Shown here piece after piece: positions 49,922 through 58,571 of a stretch of 64,000 nucleotides of DNA. Source of the stretch: Bacillus sp. AZ43 (GTDB lineage: Bacteria; Actinomycetota; Actinomycetes; Mycobacteriales; Geodermatophilaceae). Position 1 is the first letter of the stretch. Every line of letters starts with the position of its first letter. Location of the stretch: NCBI GenBank assembly GCA_004570425.1, contig SPQJ01000007.1, forward strand, positions 1-64,000. The letters run 5' to 3'. The translations under genes and the position numbers were made by a program. The notes under the pieces were generated by a model. That model saw only the letters and a list, made by a program, of their open reading frames with translations. It had not been told where the DNA came from and did no database searches.

Positions 49922-50676
49922 ACCGCCTCCCCCGGCGGGTCTGGGTGCGTGTCCTTGCCGTCCTCGTTCTCCTGGTCGTCGGCACAGCAGTGGCCCTGTC
50001 GGCCGAATTGCCGAGCGTCGCCGGAATGCGAACCTGGCTGGACGAGGGGGGTTCGGTGCGCTGGGTCGCGATGGTTGTCGGCGTCGCCGTTGCACTGTTG
50101 ACCCCGATCTCACGGACGGCGCTCTCCGTCCTGGTGGGCGCCGTCGCCGGCTTCCCCGCGGGCCTCGCCGTGGCATTGAGCGGTGGGCTACTCGGTGGGC
50201 TGGCCGGTTTCGCCCTGAGCCGCTGGCTGGGCCGGGAGGTCATGACCCGCCTGCCCGGCGCTCGCCTGGCCCGGCTGGACCGCGTGGTGAGCGAGCGAGG
50301 CTTCGTCTCGGTCCTGGTTGCGCGGATCATGCCGGTGCCCCCGTTCGTGTTCGTCAGCTACGCGGCGGGCCTCAGCGGCGTCCGGCTCGGGCCCTACCTG
50401 CTCGGAACCGCAGTCGGGCTGGTGCCGTGGTCGGTCCTGTACGTCGGAGTCGGCGCTTCGGTGACAAGGATTGACTCCTGGACCTCCCTGGTTGACGTCG
50501 TTCCCGCGCTCGCCGTCGTCGTGTTGCTGGCGTTGTTGGCGGGCTTCTTCTGGTGGCGACGGCGACGGCGGCTGCCGACCCAGCCCGACAGCGGCCCGAG
50601 CGCAACGGTCGCGGACACCTTGGGTCGAGGCGACGACACCTCGTCCGCCCAGCCCGCGCCGGAGCGTGGCGCCTGA
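49918..50676 (+). CDS. TVP38/TMEM64 (SNARE-associated, DedA-like) membrane protein
   Basis: 252 residues, about six helices: 'LLTPISRTALSVLVGAVAGFPAGLAVALSGGLLGGLAGFALSRWLGRE', then 'VLVARIMPVPPFVFVSYAAGLSGVRLGPYLLGTAVGLVPWS'. The R-x-x-P-x-x-P motif and re-entrant region are typical of VTT-domain proteins, implicated in lipid scrambling or undecaprenyl-phosphate recycling. GTG 49918 overlaps lnt; end of the three-gene operon, convergent with the SCO1 gene. Confidence 0.9.
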   Translation: MNRLPRRVWVRVLAVLVLLVVGTAVALSAELPSVAGMRTWLDEGGSVRWVAMVVGVAVALLTPISRTALSVLVGAVAGFPAGLAVALSGGLLGGLAGFALSRWLGREVMTRLPGARLARLDRVVSERGFVSVLVARIMPVPPFVFVSYAAGLSGVRLGPYLLGTAVGLVPWSVLYVGVGASVTRIDSWTSLVDVVPALAVVVLLALLAGFFWWRRRRRLPTQPDSGPSATVADTLGRGDDTSSAQPAPERGA

Positions 50677-50746
50677 TGCCGCTGGAGCAGCCCGCGCCGG
50701 TGGCGATCAACGCAGCGGCGTCGGAGGCAGCCGCGAGCGTGAGGCC

Positions 50747-51403
50747 TTACGAGCCTTCGGTCAGCAGCCGGCGTAGGTCACTGATGTACTGCGCGACCGT
50801 CGTCCCTCCGCTGTGCAGGACGGTGGTCCGGTCGTCGGGCCCGAAGAGGTAGACCACGCCGCTGTGCTCCAGCTCGCCGTCCTCGTGCGGCGGGCCGTCG
50901 GGAGGGTCAACGTGACCTTCGGTCCGCGGCAGGTGCAGTTCATCGAGCACCCGCTCGGTGCTGGCGTCGCCTCCCATCAGGCCGATGAAGTCTCCGTCGA
51001 ACCGGTCGAGCCACTCGCGGAGGACCACCGGGGTGTCCGAAGCCGGGTCCTCGGTGACGAAGACAACCGTGACTCGGTCCTGATCGGCAGCCGGCAACTC
51101 GCGCTTGGCCGAGGCGAGGTCGGCCATCGTGGTCGGGCAGACGTCCGGGCACTGCGTGTAGCCGAAGAACAGTGCCGTGACGCCGTCGGTGTCTGCCTGC
51201 AGGTCGTAGGGCTGGCCGTCGGTGTCGGGGAGGACCAGGGTCGGGCGCCGCACCGGCGGGTCGGACAGCAGGGTGCCCGCGTATCCGTCGGCCGCCTGCG
51301 CGCTCACCACGTCGGCGACGGGCCCGTCGGCGCTCGACGTGGAGCAACCAGCCAGGACCAGGAGGACCACGCCGGCGCCGGCCAGGGAGGCGACGGCGTT
51401 CAT
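50747..51403 (-). CDS. SCO1/SenC copper-chaperone lipoprotein
   Basis: 218 residues: signal with lipobox 'LVLAGC', thioredoxin fold with the Cu-binding 'FFGYTQCPDVCPTTM' and the ligand His in 'LEHSGVVYLFGPD'. SCO proteins load the CuA site of cytochrome c oxidase or buffer exported Cu. ATG 51403 overlaps the stop of the upstream lipoprotein gene (ATGA), so the two are translationally coupled. Confidence 0.93.
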   Translation of the reverse strand: MNAVASLAGAGVVLLVLAGCSTSSADGPVADVVSAQAADGYAGTLLSDPPVRRPTLVLPDTDGQPYDLQADTDGVTALFFGYTQCPDVCPTTMADLASAKRELPAADQDRVTVVFVTEDPASDTPVVLREWLDRFDGDFIGLMGGDASTERVLDELHLPRTEGHVDPPDGPPHEDGELEHSGVVYLFGPDDRTTVLHSGGTTVAQYISDLRRLLTEGS

Positions 51404-52281
51404 TCCGCGTACCGGACCGTGAAGGTGGCCCCGCCGTCGTCGCTGCTCAGGATGCCCTGCTCGGCGACAGCGACGTAGAGGCGTTCCGAGTCGTCGTCGA
51501 TGCTCACGGTGAGCGCCTCCGGTTCTCCACCCAGCGCACCGCGGGGGGACCACGTCGCGCCGCCGTCGAGAGAGTGCTGCACCACGCCGTCCGGAGTGAT
51601 CCCGTACAGAGACCCCTGAAGTCCCCAGGCAAGGACCGTCAGCGTGGGCGCGCCGGTGACTGGGGCCCACGCGTGCCCGCCGTCACCACTGCGGAACAGC
51701 CCTGTTTCCGTCGTCGCCAGCAGCCTCTGCGGTTCATCGGGGCTCACCACAAGATCGCGGAGGTCCAAGACGCTCCGGGTTTCCCAGCTTCGGCCGTCAT
51801 CGCCGGACACCATCACGCGGCCGCTCCCCGAGTCCCATCCGTAGACCTGTCCGTGGGCGGCGTGCAACACGTGGAAGTCAGCTTCCCCGCTCATGGAGAC
51901 GCTCTGCCAGGTCTCCCCGGCATCTGCGCTGCGGATCAGGCCGAGGCGGGTCGGCAGGTCGGGGTCCATCTGGAAGTCCGGATGCCCCGAGCCCAGGAAC
52001 GTGCCCGGACCGAGGATGGTGAAGCCCATCGTGTCCTGGTATCGGTCAGCCACCCTCGTCGCCTCGCCCTGCTCAGGGATGCGCCACAGTCCGAAGTGAG
52101 TGGCGGCGTAGAGCACACCGTCGGCGGGGTCAATCCCGAGTCCGTGCACATGCTCCACCCCCAACTCCTGAGTGACGGGCGCGGTCGCGACGCGACTGGC
52201 GTCCGAATCCGGAGTGCAAGCAGCCAACCCGAGGGACAGGAGAACGACGCCGGCCATGACGGGTAGGCGGTGAGGAGACAT
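51400..52281 (-). CDS. Beta-propeller-like exported lipoprotein (F510_1955/BNR type), second copy
   Basis: 293 residues from ATG 52281 (GGAAGG upstream): signal with lipobox 'GLAAC', then 'VEHVHGLGIDPADGVLYAATHFGLWRI', 'GFTILGPGTFLGSGHPD', and Asp-box loops 'SADAGETWQSVS', 'SGDDGRSWETRS', 'SGDGGHAWAPVT' and 'SSDDGGATFTV'. Same architecture and opening motif as the protein at 7105. Here it is coupled to a copper chaperone, there to ccdA. The conserved 'HVHGLGID' His pair could bind metal. A TACTA-like dyad lies upstream. Confidence 0.82.
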   Translation of the reverse strand: MSPHRLPVMAGVVLLSLGLAACTPDSDASRVATAPVTQELGVEHVHGLGIDPADGVLYAATHFGLWRIPEQGEATRVADRYQDTMGFTILGPGTFLGSGHPDFQMDPDLPTRLGLIRSADAGETWQSVSMSGEADFHVLHAAHGQVYGWDSGSGRVMVSGDDGRSWETRSVLDLRDLVVSPDEPQRLLATTETGLFRSGDGGHAWAPVTGAPTLTVLAWGLQGSLYGITPDGVVQHSLDGGATWSPRGALGGEPEALTVSIDDDSERLYVAVAEQGILSSDDGGATFTVRYAE

Positions 52282-52342
52282 GCGGCCTTCCGGTGACAAG
52301 TTCTCCGCCGACAGGCCATCGGTGACATCAGGGCGGGCGTCC

Positions 52343-52359
52343 TACGAGGCTACCTAGTG
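52343..52359. promoter_or_regulatory. BlaI-type operator candidate (imperfect)
   Basis: TACGAGGCTACCTAGTG: one mismatch per arm. About 60 bases before the lipoprotein-SCO1 operon. Confidence 0.45.
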
Positions 52360-52406
52360 GCAGCACCCGACCCCATGACACTCGAGGACGGGTCTTGCGA
52401 CGGCGG

Positions 52407-53684
52407 TCAGCAGCCTCCGCCGAGCGAGACACCGCGAGCTGCCAGCCAGGGCACCGGATTGCTGCGATTAGCGTAGAGGCCGCCGGTGTGCACCTCGAAA
52501 TGCAGATGCGGACCTGTCGACTGGCCCTTGTTCCCCACTTCGGCGATCTGCTGGCCGGCCGCTACCTGCTGTCCGGCTGACACGAAGTAGGCGTTGATGT
52601 GGCCGTAGACGGTGATGGAGCCGTCGGCGTGCTGGATGTAGACGGCCAGCCCGAAGCCACTGGCCGGTCCCGCCTGCAGAACGCGCCCCGCCTCCGGCGT
52701 GTAGATGGGTGTGCCGATGGAGGCGGCGATGTCGACGCCGTAGTGCATGGTTCCCCAACGGGAGCCGTAGCAAGAGGTCACGCGTCCGGTAGTGGGAGGG
52801 ACAGCGCGACCGCTGGCGGCAGCAGCAGCGTTGACGGCGGCGACAGCGTCCTTCTCCGCGTTCTCCGCATTCACGCCCGCGGCCCAGGCTGCCCGCGGAT
52901 CGGCAGCCCCCTCGAGCGCCAGAAGCTCCATCTCGGCCTGCTGCAGTTGGCGGTCCAGGGCCGCCTTCTCCGCGATCACGTCGTCATACGCATCCTGCGC
53001 CGCCGTCAGGCGTGCGTTGGCGGCGGCCTCCAGCTCTGCCGCACCTCCGGCTGCCCGTTCACGCTGGGTGACAGCGTCCCGGGCCGCCTGCTCGGCCCGA
53101 GACTGCTCCTCTTGCACGACCCTGAACTCCGTCAGTTGCTCAGTGCGGTCGTCGGCGAGCAGTTCGAGGGTGGACGCTCGCTGCAGGAAGTCCCCCGGAC
53201 CCTGTGAGTCAAGGAACGCCGCCGCGGTACCGAAGGCGTCGTTCTCCATGTAGCTCTCCCGGCCGAGGTTCGCGATCTCGGCACGCTCCCGATCCACCGC
53301 CGACGTAGCGGCCTGGAGGTTGGCTTCCGCCGCCACCGCCTCAGCCTCTGCCGCGAGCAGCTCCGCCTGTGCCATCCGAGACGCGTCAGCGGCCGCCTCG
53401 GCCTCGACTGTGAAGCGCGCCAGATCGTCTTCTGCCTCAGTGACCAATAGCTCGATGCGTTCCACCTCCGCCGCAGCGGCGTCTCGGTCCGACTGTGCCG
53501 TAGCCCCCGGCGCCGCGACAGCTGCAGGCATCGAGAAACTGACGCCCAGGGCGACGACTGCGCCCAACGCGGACACCGCGATGGTCCTAGCAAGGGGCCG
53601 GCGCTGCCGGGGGGTCAAGTGGAAAGTCGATCGTGCGTCGGACGAGGCGCCGTCGCAGGCAGGTGGTACGCGCAGGGTCGCCAA
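52407..53684 (-). CDS. Secreted M23 peptidoglycan endopeptidase, riboswitch-controlled
   Basis: 425 residues from TTG 53684 (GGAG upstream; uncertain). A signal or anchor ends near 'AAVAAPG'. The Ala/Glu/Gln coiled coil spans about 65-310 with 'LGRESYMENDAFGTAAAFLDSQGPGDFLQRASTLE'. The LytM domain has 'GTMHYGVDIAASIGTPIY' and 'GPHLHFEVH'. Same architecture as the protein at 16116 and a clear paralogue. A c-di-AMP riboswitch precedes it instead of a perfect TACTA dyad, linking it to wall-tension or osmotic signalling. Confidence 0.9.
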   Translation of the reverse strand: MATLRVPPACDGASSDARSTFHLTPRQRRPLARTIAVSALGAVVALGVSFSMPAAVAAPGATAQSDRDAAAAEVERIELLVTEAEDDLARFTVEAEAAADASRMAQAELLAAEAEAVAAEANLQAATSAVDRERAEIANLGRESYMENDAFGTAAAFLDSQGPGDFLQRASTLELLADDRTEQLTEFRVVQEEQSRAEQAARDAVTQRERAAGGAAELEAAANARLTAAQDAYDDVIAEKAALDRQLQQAEMELLALEGAADPRAAWAAGVNAENAEKDAVAAVNAAAAASGRAVPPTTGRVTSCYGSRWGTMHYGVDIAASIGTPIYTPEAGRVLQAGPASGFGLAVYIQHADGSITVYGHINAYFVSAGQQVAAGQQIAEVGNKGQSTGPHLHFEVHTGGLYANRSNPVPWLAARGVSLGGGC

Positions 53685-53704
53685 GGCGACGAGCTCCGTT
53701 CTTC

Positions 53705-53835
53705 CGCGCCGCCTACCGAGTTAGCTGACGGGCTCGGGCTGGAAGACGCCCTACCCGGCGCGCGTAGGCGCGCCAGGATTCACCCCAAGGGAACGGTGGG
53801 TCCCCGGTCCGTCGTGACGATGGTCGACGACGGTT
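53705..53835 (-). ncRNA. c-di-AMP riboswitch (ydaO/yuaA class), second copy
   Basis: Minus-strand blocks in order: CCGGGGACCCACCG, TTGGGGTGAATCCTGG, GGGTAGGGCG, AGCCCGTCAGCTAACTCGG and GGTAGGCGGCG. The end abuts the M23 gene leader. A near twin of the element at 13290-13425. Ends approximate. Confidence 0.88.
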
Positions 53836-54336
53836 CGGCGGAGTCCGGCCGAGGCCTCTCGGTTGAAGGGCAAGTGCTCGATCGGACCGGCCGCGACAGT
53901 ACTACGAAGGGCCATAGTTGTCACGATCAGATAACGGTGGTGACCCGACCAGCGAAGGTAGGCAGTCTCGCGGCGAGGCCAACGGCCAGAAATCTTCGCT
54001 GTTCGCCAAGGCACCGCCTCACCGCACGGACACGCACTACCCCGGTGGGCCAAGCAAGTGCAGCGTGCAGTCAGGGCTCTCAGGATCGAGACGCGATCCG
54101 TCCAGGGCCGCCGGGATCGTGATCTGAAGGAGCCCTGGCGCCGGAGCGGCGCTGGGCACGCAGCAGGCGTCGGTGCAGCCGCCCGCGCAGCCGCACCCTG
54201 GAGGAGCCGGCTGGCAAGGGGGTTGAGTCGGTGAGGCCCGATCGAAGCTCGCATCCGTGTACTGCTCACCGGGCTACAGGTGCGCTCGGGCCCCAGCCAC
54301 TGAGCTCCGCATCGGCGAACCGGGCCTGACCGTTGC
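53836..54336. other. 501 bases without a recognised gene
   Basis: Contains the promoter of the riboswitch transcript and a degenerate dyad (TACTACGAAGGGCCATAGT, 53900-53918). A minus-strand stretch near 54140-54200 reads 'CGCAGGCTDACCV' (Cys-rich) in an open frame with no start codon; probably a remnant. Confidence 0.4.
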
Positions 54337-55575
54337 TCAGTCCGGACTCCGCGGGGCTGCCTCGTGCGAGGGTGCGGATGTGCGGCTGGCGACGAAGCCG
54401 ACGGCGGCGGCGAGCAGGAGTAGGACGCCGCCGAGGTAGTAGACGGCGCGGATCCCCATGGTGTCGGCGAGCAGTCCGCCGACGCCGAGACTGGCCAGGC
54501 GCCCGCTCTGCCAGAGCAGGTCCATGAGGGCGAAGACCCGCCCGCGCGTGCGGTCGGTGACGTGCGACTGCAGCAGGCTGTTGAAGGTGACGGCGCCGGT
54601 GGAGGTTCCGATGCCGTACACGGCCAGGACGGCGGCGGCGACCGGCAGCGAGCGGACCGAGGCGAGCACCAGGTCGACCACGCCCCGCAGCACATAGGGG
54701 CCGAACACGTACAGCGGCCGGCGTGGATCGGGGATGAACCGCAGCAGGAGGATGGGCCCAAGGGCAGCGCCGACGCCGATCGCGCCGACCAGGATTCCGT
54801 AGGCATCCGCCGGTGCCCGAAGGTGCTCGGCGGCGAGGACGACCAGCAGCGCGCTGGTCGCCCCGGCCGACAACGCGGCCAGCAACTGTCCGATGGCAAG
54901 CGCGCGCAGCAGCCGGTCGCGGCCGACCAGGGCCACGCCGTTGCGGGCGTCGGCGAGCAGCCGGCGGCGGCCGACCTCGCCCGGCGGCTCGACCAGCCGC
55001 AGGCCGCGCAGCGCCAGCGCCGAGACGACGAAGCTCGCGGCGTTGATGCCGAACGCCCAGCCGGGACCGACCAGGGCAACCAGGCCTCCCGCCAGCGGCG
55101 CAAGGACGACCTGCGACAGCACCGCCGCGGTCCAGACGGCGCTGTTGGCGGCGACGATCTCCCGGTCGGCCACGACCGAGGGCAACACGCTGTTGGCCGC
55201 GGGGTTGAAGAACGCCGCCCCGGCGGACAAGCCGAACGCGACCGCGTAAATGACCAGCGGGTCGTCGTGCCAGACCACCAGCACGCCGGCCAGGGCGGCA
55301 CGGAGTACGTCGGCGGCAACCATCACCTGGACGCGGGGCAGCCGGTCGACGACCACGCCGGCAATCGGGGCGATGAGCAGCACCGGGACGATCTCGGCGA
55401 CGACGACGCCCGCCACGCCCAGCCCCGAGCCGGTCAGCCGGTAGATCAAGATGGCCAGCGCAACGAAACTGAAGATGTCACCCCACTGGCTGACCGTGCG
55501 CGCCGCCCAGAGCCGCCGGAATTCCGGCTGGGCCAGCACCGCACGCATCCCCGGCCGCCGCTCCTCGTCCGCCAC
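54337..55575 (-). CDS. Major facilitator superfamily transporter (MFS_3/enterobactin-exporter type)
   Basis: 412 residues, 12 predicted helices: N-terminal 'FRRLWAARTVSQWGDIFSFVALAILIY', the loop 'VVVDRLPRVQVMVAADVLRA', 'NPAANSVLPSVV' and 'VTDRTRGRVFALMDLLWQSGR'. Substrate unknown; similar proteins are annotated as EntS-like exporters. GTG 55575 is chosen because AGGAGG lies four bases upstream (an upstream GTG at 55596 lacks this). Separated from merA by a hairpin. Confidence 0.88.
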   Translation of the reverse strand: MADEERRPGMRAVLAQPEFRRLWAARTVSQWGDIFSFVALAILIYRLTGSGLGVAGVVVAEIVPVLLIAPIAGVVVDRLPRVQVMVAADVLRAALAGVLVVWHDDPLVIYAVAFGLSAGAAFFNPAANSVLPSVVADREIVAANSAVWTAAVLSQVVLAPLAGGLVALVGPGWAFGINAASFVVSALALRGLRLVEPPGEVGRRRLLADARNGVALVGRDRLLRALAIGQLLAALSAGATSALLVVLAAEHLRAPADAYGILVGAIGVGAALGPILLLRFIPDPRRPLYVFGPYVLRGVVDLVLASVRSLPVAAAVLAVYGIGTSTGAVTFNSLLQSHVTDRTRGRVFALMDLLWQSGRLASLGVGGLLADTMGIRAVYYLGGVLLLLAAAVGFVASRTSAPSHEAAPRSPD

Positions 55576-55621
55576 GCCCCTCCTGTCCTTCGTCACCGGA
55601 GTTCCACTGCCCCACCGTCCG

Positions 55622-55642
55622 GGGCTGAGCCTCGCTCAGCCC
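55622..55642 (-). terminator. Hairpin between merA and the MFS gene
   Basis: GGGCTGAGC and GCTCAGCCC form a perfect 9-bp stem with a 3-base loop, about 120 bases past the merA stop. No clear T-tract, as is common in actinobacteria. Confidence 0.65.
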
Positions 55643-55761
55643 TCACCGGGTTGGCCCGTCCTTGTGAACGTCCGGGCTCCCCGTACTGCCGTCCAGGCAC
55701 TCCGACACTGGCACCTGAGCGAACGCAACCGACCCGCAGTGCCCAAGCAGGATGCCTCCGC

Positions 55762-57129
55762 TCATGCGCAGCAGCTGGTCGGCTTGTCGGTGCGGAACAG
55801 TCCGGCGGCGATGCGCAGCGCTTCGCTCATCGTGAGGTAGGGCGCCCACGTGTCGGCCAGGTCGTCGACGGTCAGCCCAAACTTGATCGCGTAGGTGGCG
55901 GCAAGCATCACGTCACCGGCGCCGTCGAGTACGGCGTGCACGCCCAGCACCTTGCCGGTGTCGGCGTCGATGACCAGCTTGAGGGCGCCGCGGGTGTCCC
56001 GGTTGGCCAGCGCCCGCGGGATGTCCTGCGCGCCGAGCACCCGGCAGTCGCAAGCGTGACCGCGCGCGAGCGCCTGCTCCTCGGTGAGGCCGGCACTGCC
56101 CAGCTGCGGCGTCGTGAACGTCACCCCGGGCAGTCCGCGGTAGTCCACGGTTGTCGGCGCACCAAGCGCTCCTGCGGCAGCGGCGTGCCCGGTCTGCGCG
56201 GCGACGTAGACGTACTGCGGCGCCCGAGAAACGTCGCCGGCAGCGAAGATCCGCGGATTCGTGGTGCGCTGGTGCGCGTCGACCACGACGAAGCCCCGCT
56301 CATCGGTCGTCACCCCCGCCGCCTCCAGACCCAGGTCGCCGGTGTCGGCGTACCGGCCGGTGGCCACCAGAAGTCGCTGCCCTTGCGCCTCCCGGCCGCC
56401 GCTTGTCGTGACCACGATGCCGTCGGCGCTGCCGGCCACGGCCACCCCGCGCTCCTCGACCACGGTGATGCCGTCGTCGGCGAACACCTCACGCAACACC
56501 GCAGCGATTTCTGGCTCCGTGTGCGGCGCGAACCGGCCCACGACGGTGACCTGCACGCCCAGGTGCGCGAAGAGCTGCGCCTGCTCCAGCCCGACGTAGC
56601 CGCCGCCCAGCACGACCAGCGACTCCGGCAGCCGGGTCAGCTCCATCGCCGTGGTGGAGGTCACGTAGTCGACGCCGGCCAGGCCGGGCAGGTCGGGGAT
56701 GTGCGGGGCCGCGCCGGTGGCCACCACGTACGCAGGCGCCACCAGTGGCTGCCCGTCGACCTCGAGGGTCTGCTCGTCGACGAACCGGGCGTGCCCGTAC
56801 CGGACGGGGAAACCGTGCGCCTCGGCGACGTCGGCGTACTTGAGCTGCCGCAGCCGGTCGATGAGCTCCTGCTTCTGCTCGGTCAGTGCGGCCATGTCCA
56901 CGTCGCCGGCGCCGGTCGGCACCGCCGGGAACGGGTTGACCTGGGCACGGTGCCGCCGGCCGGCGGCGGCGAGCAGGTTCTTGCTCGGTACGCAGCCGAT
57001 GTTCAGGCAGGTCCCACCCAGCGGTCCATGCTCGACCAGCACGGCGGACTTGCCGCGGGAGCGTGCCTCGATGCCGGCAGCCATCGCCGCCCCGCCGGTT
57101 CCGATGACTACCAGATCGACTGCGTCCAC
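55762..57129 (-). CDS. merA: Mercuric reductase
   Basis: 455 residues of the pyridine nucleotide-disulfide family: FAD site 'VVIGTGGAAMAAGIEARSRG', redox 'GGTCLNIGCVPSK', NAD site 'LVVLGGGYVGLEQAQLFAHLG', 'GDVSRAPQYVYVAAQTGHAAA', dimerisation domain, and the C-terminal 'TSCCA' vicinal cysteines that deliver Hg(II). No N-terminal HMA domain. It reduces Hg(II) to Hg(0) with NADPH. GTG 57129 has GGAGGAG upstream. Divergent from merR across a MerR-type promoter; no merT/merP/merB seen. Confidence 0.95.
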   Translation of the reverse strand: MDAVDLVVIGTGGAAMAAGIEARSRGKSAVLVEHGPLGGTCLNIGCVPSKNLLAAAGRRHRAQVNPFPAVPTGAGDVDMAALTEQKQELIDRLRQLKYADVAEAHGFPVRYGHARFVDEQTLEVDGQPLVAPAYVVATGAAPHIPDLPGLAGVDYVTSTTAMELTRLPESLVVLGGGYVGLEQAQLFAHLGVQVTVVGRFAPHTEPEIAAVLREVFADDGITVVEERGVAVAGSADGIVVTTSGGREAQGQRLLVATGRYADTGDLGLEAAGVTTDERGFVVVDAHQRTTNPRIFAAGDVSRAPQYVYVAAQTGHAAAAGALGAPTTVDYRGLPGVTFTTPQLGSAGLTEEQALARGHACDCRVLGAQDIPRALANRDTRGALKLVIDADTGKVLGVHAVLDGAGDVMLAATYAIKFGLTVDDLADTWAPYLTMSEALRIAAGLFRTDKPTSCCA

Positions 57130-57173
57130 GTGCCGCTCCTCCGCTTGGCTCGATGACCTGGTAGCCGACGCTA

Positions 57174-57199
57174 GGGCTTCCACTGGGCTGGAAGGTCAA
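57174..57199 (-). promoter_or_regulatory. MerR-type promoter/operator for merA
   Basis: On the minus strand, TTGACC (57199-57194) is followed by the dyad CTTCCAGCCCAGTGGAAG, which overlaps its last base, with a -10-like TAGCGT or CTAGCG 19-20 bases on. An over-long spacer with a dyad inside is the hallmark of MerR-activated promoters. Confidence 0.75.
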
Positions 57200-57215
57200 G
57201 TCGTAGGGTGCGCCG

Positions 57216-57641
57216 GTGCGTATCGGCCAGCTCGCCGCCCGAACCGGGCTGACGACCAAGACGATCCGGTTCTACGAATCCGCCGGCGTACTTCCCGCAC
57301 CGGCTCGGCGTCCCTCCGGCTACCGGGACTACGACGAGGACGCCGTCGACCGGTTGGCATTCGTCAAAGCGGCCCAAGCCGCCGGGCTCAGCCTGGCCGA
57401 GATCCGCGAGATCATCACCGTCCGGGCGAGCAGCGGAGCTCCGTGCCAGCACGTCCTCACCCTGCTGGACAGCCACGCCGCCGACCTCGACCGGCGCATC
57501 GCCGAGCTGACCGCGTTACGCGCGGACGTCGAACGGCTCCGCTCCCGGGCGGGCACCCTGGACCCGGCCACGTGCAGCCCCGCCGCCGTCTGCCAGGTGA
57601 TACCCGCCGACGTCGTTGCACGGCACGTGCCCACCAGCTGA
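57216..57641 (+). CDS. merR: MerR-family regulator, probably Hg(II)-responsive
   Basis: 141 residues: winged helix 'IGQLAARTGLTTKTIRFYESAGVLPAPARRPSGYRDY', then 'VDRLAFVKAAQAAGLSLAEIREII', coiled coil, and cysteines in 'GAPCQHV' and 'DPATCSPAAVCQV'. The three-Cys arrangement suits trigonal Hg(II) binding in MerR dimers. GTG 57216. Divergent from merA. Its last 126 bases overlap the convergent double-HTH gene. Confidence 0.88.
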   Translation: MRIGQLAARTGLTTKTIRFYESAGVLPAPARRPSGYRDYDEDAVDRLAFVKAAQAAGLSLAEIREIITVRASSGAPCQHVLTLLDSHAADLDRRIAELTALRADVERLRSRAGTLDPATCSPAAVCQVIPADVVARHVPTS

Positions 57642-58043
57642 CGCCGGGTCACGCGTCCTGGCGCCGGCAGGGATGCCGAGAGCGCGGGACACCCGGTTCA
57701 GCGCCGTCAGGTCGTGCCGGTGGCCCCGGCCCTGCTCGATGCGCTGGCAAGTCATGATCGGCACGCCTGCCAGCTGGGCCAGTTGCTCCAGGGACAGGCC
57801 GCGGGCCAAGCGCAGCACCCGCAGCGTAGGGCGAGCCGGGTCGACGTCGTACAGAGCGACCGGGTCAACGCCGAGGGCGGCTGCCAGCCGCGGCACGTAC
57901 CGCGCCTGCGGTGCGTGCGCGCCCCGCTCCCAGTCCCGGACGCGGTCGGCCGAGCGCACGCCGGCCTGCTGGGCGAGATCTTCGCGGGTCAACCCGGCGG
58001 CGAGCCGAGCGTGCCGCAGCCGGTCGCCGCAGAAGTGCCCCAC
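57516..58043 (-). CDS. Protein with two XRE-type helix-turn-helix domains
   Basis: 175 residues. 'RLRHARLAAGLTREDLAQQAGVRSADRVRDWERG' forms a first HTH_3 domain and 'TLRVLRLARGLSLEQLAQLAGVPIMTCQRIEQGRGH' a second. About 45 residues at the C-terminus are encoded over the merR 3' end and look like antisense shadow, so the natural stop may have been lost. GTG 58043 start. Small double-HTH proteins are common in actinobacterial plasmids and integrative elements. Target unknown. Confidence 0.7.
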   Translation of the reverse strand: MGHFCGDRLRHARLAAGLTREDLAQQAGVRSADRVRDWERGAHAPQARYVPRLAAALGVDPVALYDVDPARPTLRVLRLARGLSLEQLAQLAGVPIMTCQRIEQGRGHRHDLTALNRVSRALGIPAGARTRDPASAGGHVPCNDVGGYHLADGGGAARGRVQGARPGAEPFDVRA

Positions 58044-58232
58044 CGGCGCATCGTGACACCGGCCGTGGGTTCATCACCACCGGTTCGTCCCAGTCCTCGA
58101 CCTCGCTGACGCCGCTCCTAGTGTCGCTCCATGGCTCCCGGTGGCGGCTTGCGAGTCCTCGACCGCCGCCGGCGGGACCACTGGAGTCACCTCGGCTGCC
58201 TCTGGGCCATGGGGCCGGCTCGGCTGCGCCGA

Positions 58233-58571
58233 TCAGGAGCTCCCCGTGGCCACCGGTCTCGCCGGAGTGGCCGCTGGCCGTTCGGTCATCTTCGTCAGCC
58301 GCCGTACCTCGGCGGTATCCATCTCCAGCAGCGCGGCCGCCCGCTCAGCCGAGACATCCTCGGCCAGGAGGGCGCGCAGCGTCTCAGCGAGCGTCGCCGT
58401 CGCCGCCTGCAGCCCCTGCTCGGTCTCCCGTCGCGCCTCCAGGGCCACGAGCGCCTCGGCCGTCGCCTGCTCGACCCGACGGTCGTGTTCATCGCGGGCG
58501 GCGTCCAGGGCCCGTCGTCGCTCCCGCGCCTTCGTCAGCGCCGCCGCCTGCCGACTCACCGTTCTGGCCAC
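58233..58571 (-). CDS. Small coiled-coil protein next to relaxase
   Basis: 112 residues, almost entirely helical and Ala/Glu/Arg-rich: 'QAAALTKARERRRALDAARDEHDRRVEQATAEALVALEARRETEQGL', then a helix-rich end 'LEMDTAEVRRLTKM'. The last part could be a HTH. No family recognised; possibly a conjugation accessory protein or regulator. GTG start 58571. Confidence 0.6.
   Translation of the reverse strand: MARTVSRQAAALTKARERRRALDAARDEHDRRVEQATAEALVALEARRETEQGLQAATATLAETLRALLAEDVSAERAAALLEMDTAEVRRLTKMTERPAATPARPVATGSS

Noticed and set aside
54120-54250. Small Cys-rich gene on the minus strand near 54140-54200
   Set aside because: The open frame has no start codon and begins right after a stop; it is more likely a remnant or chance.
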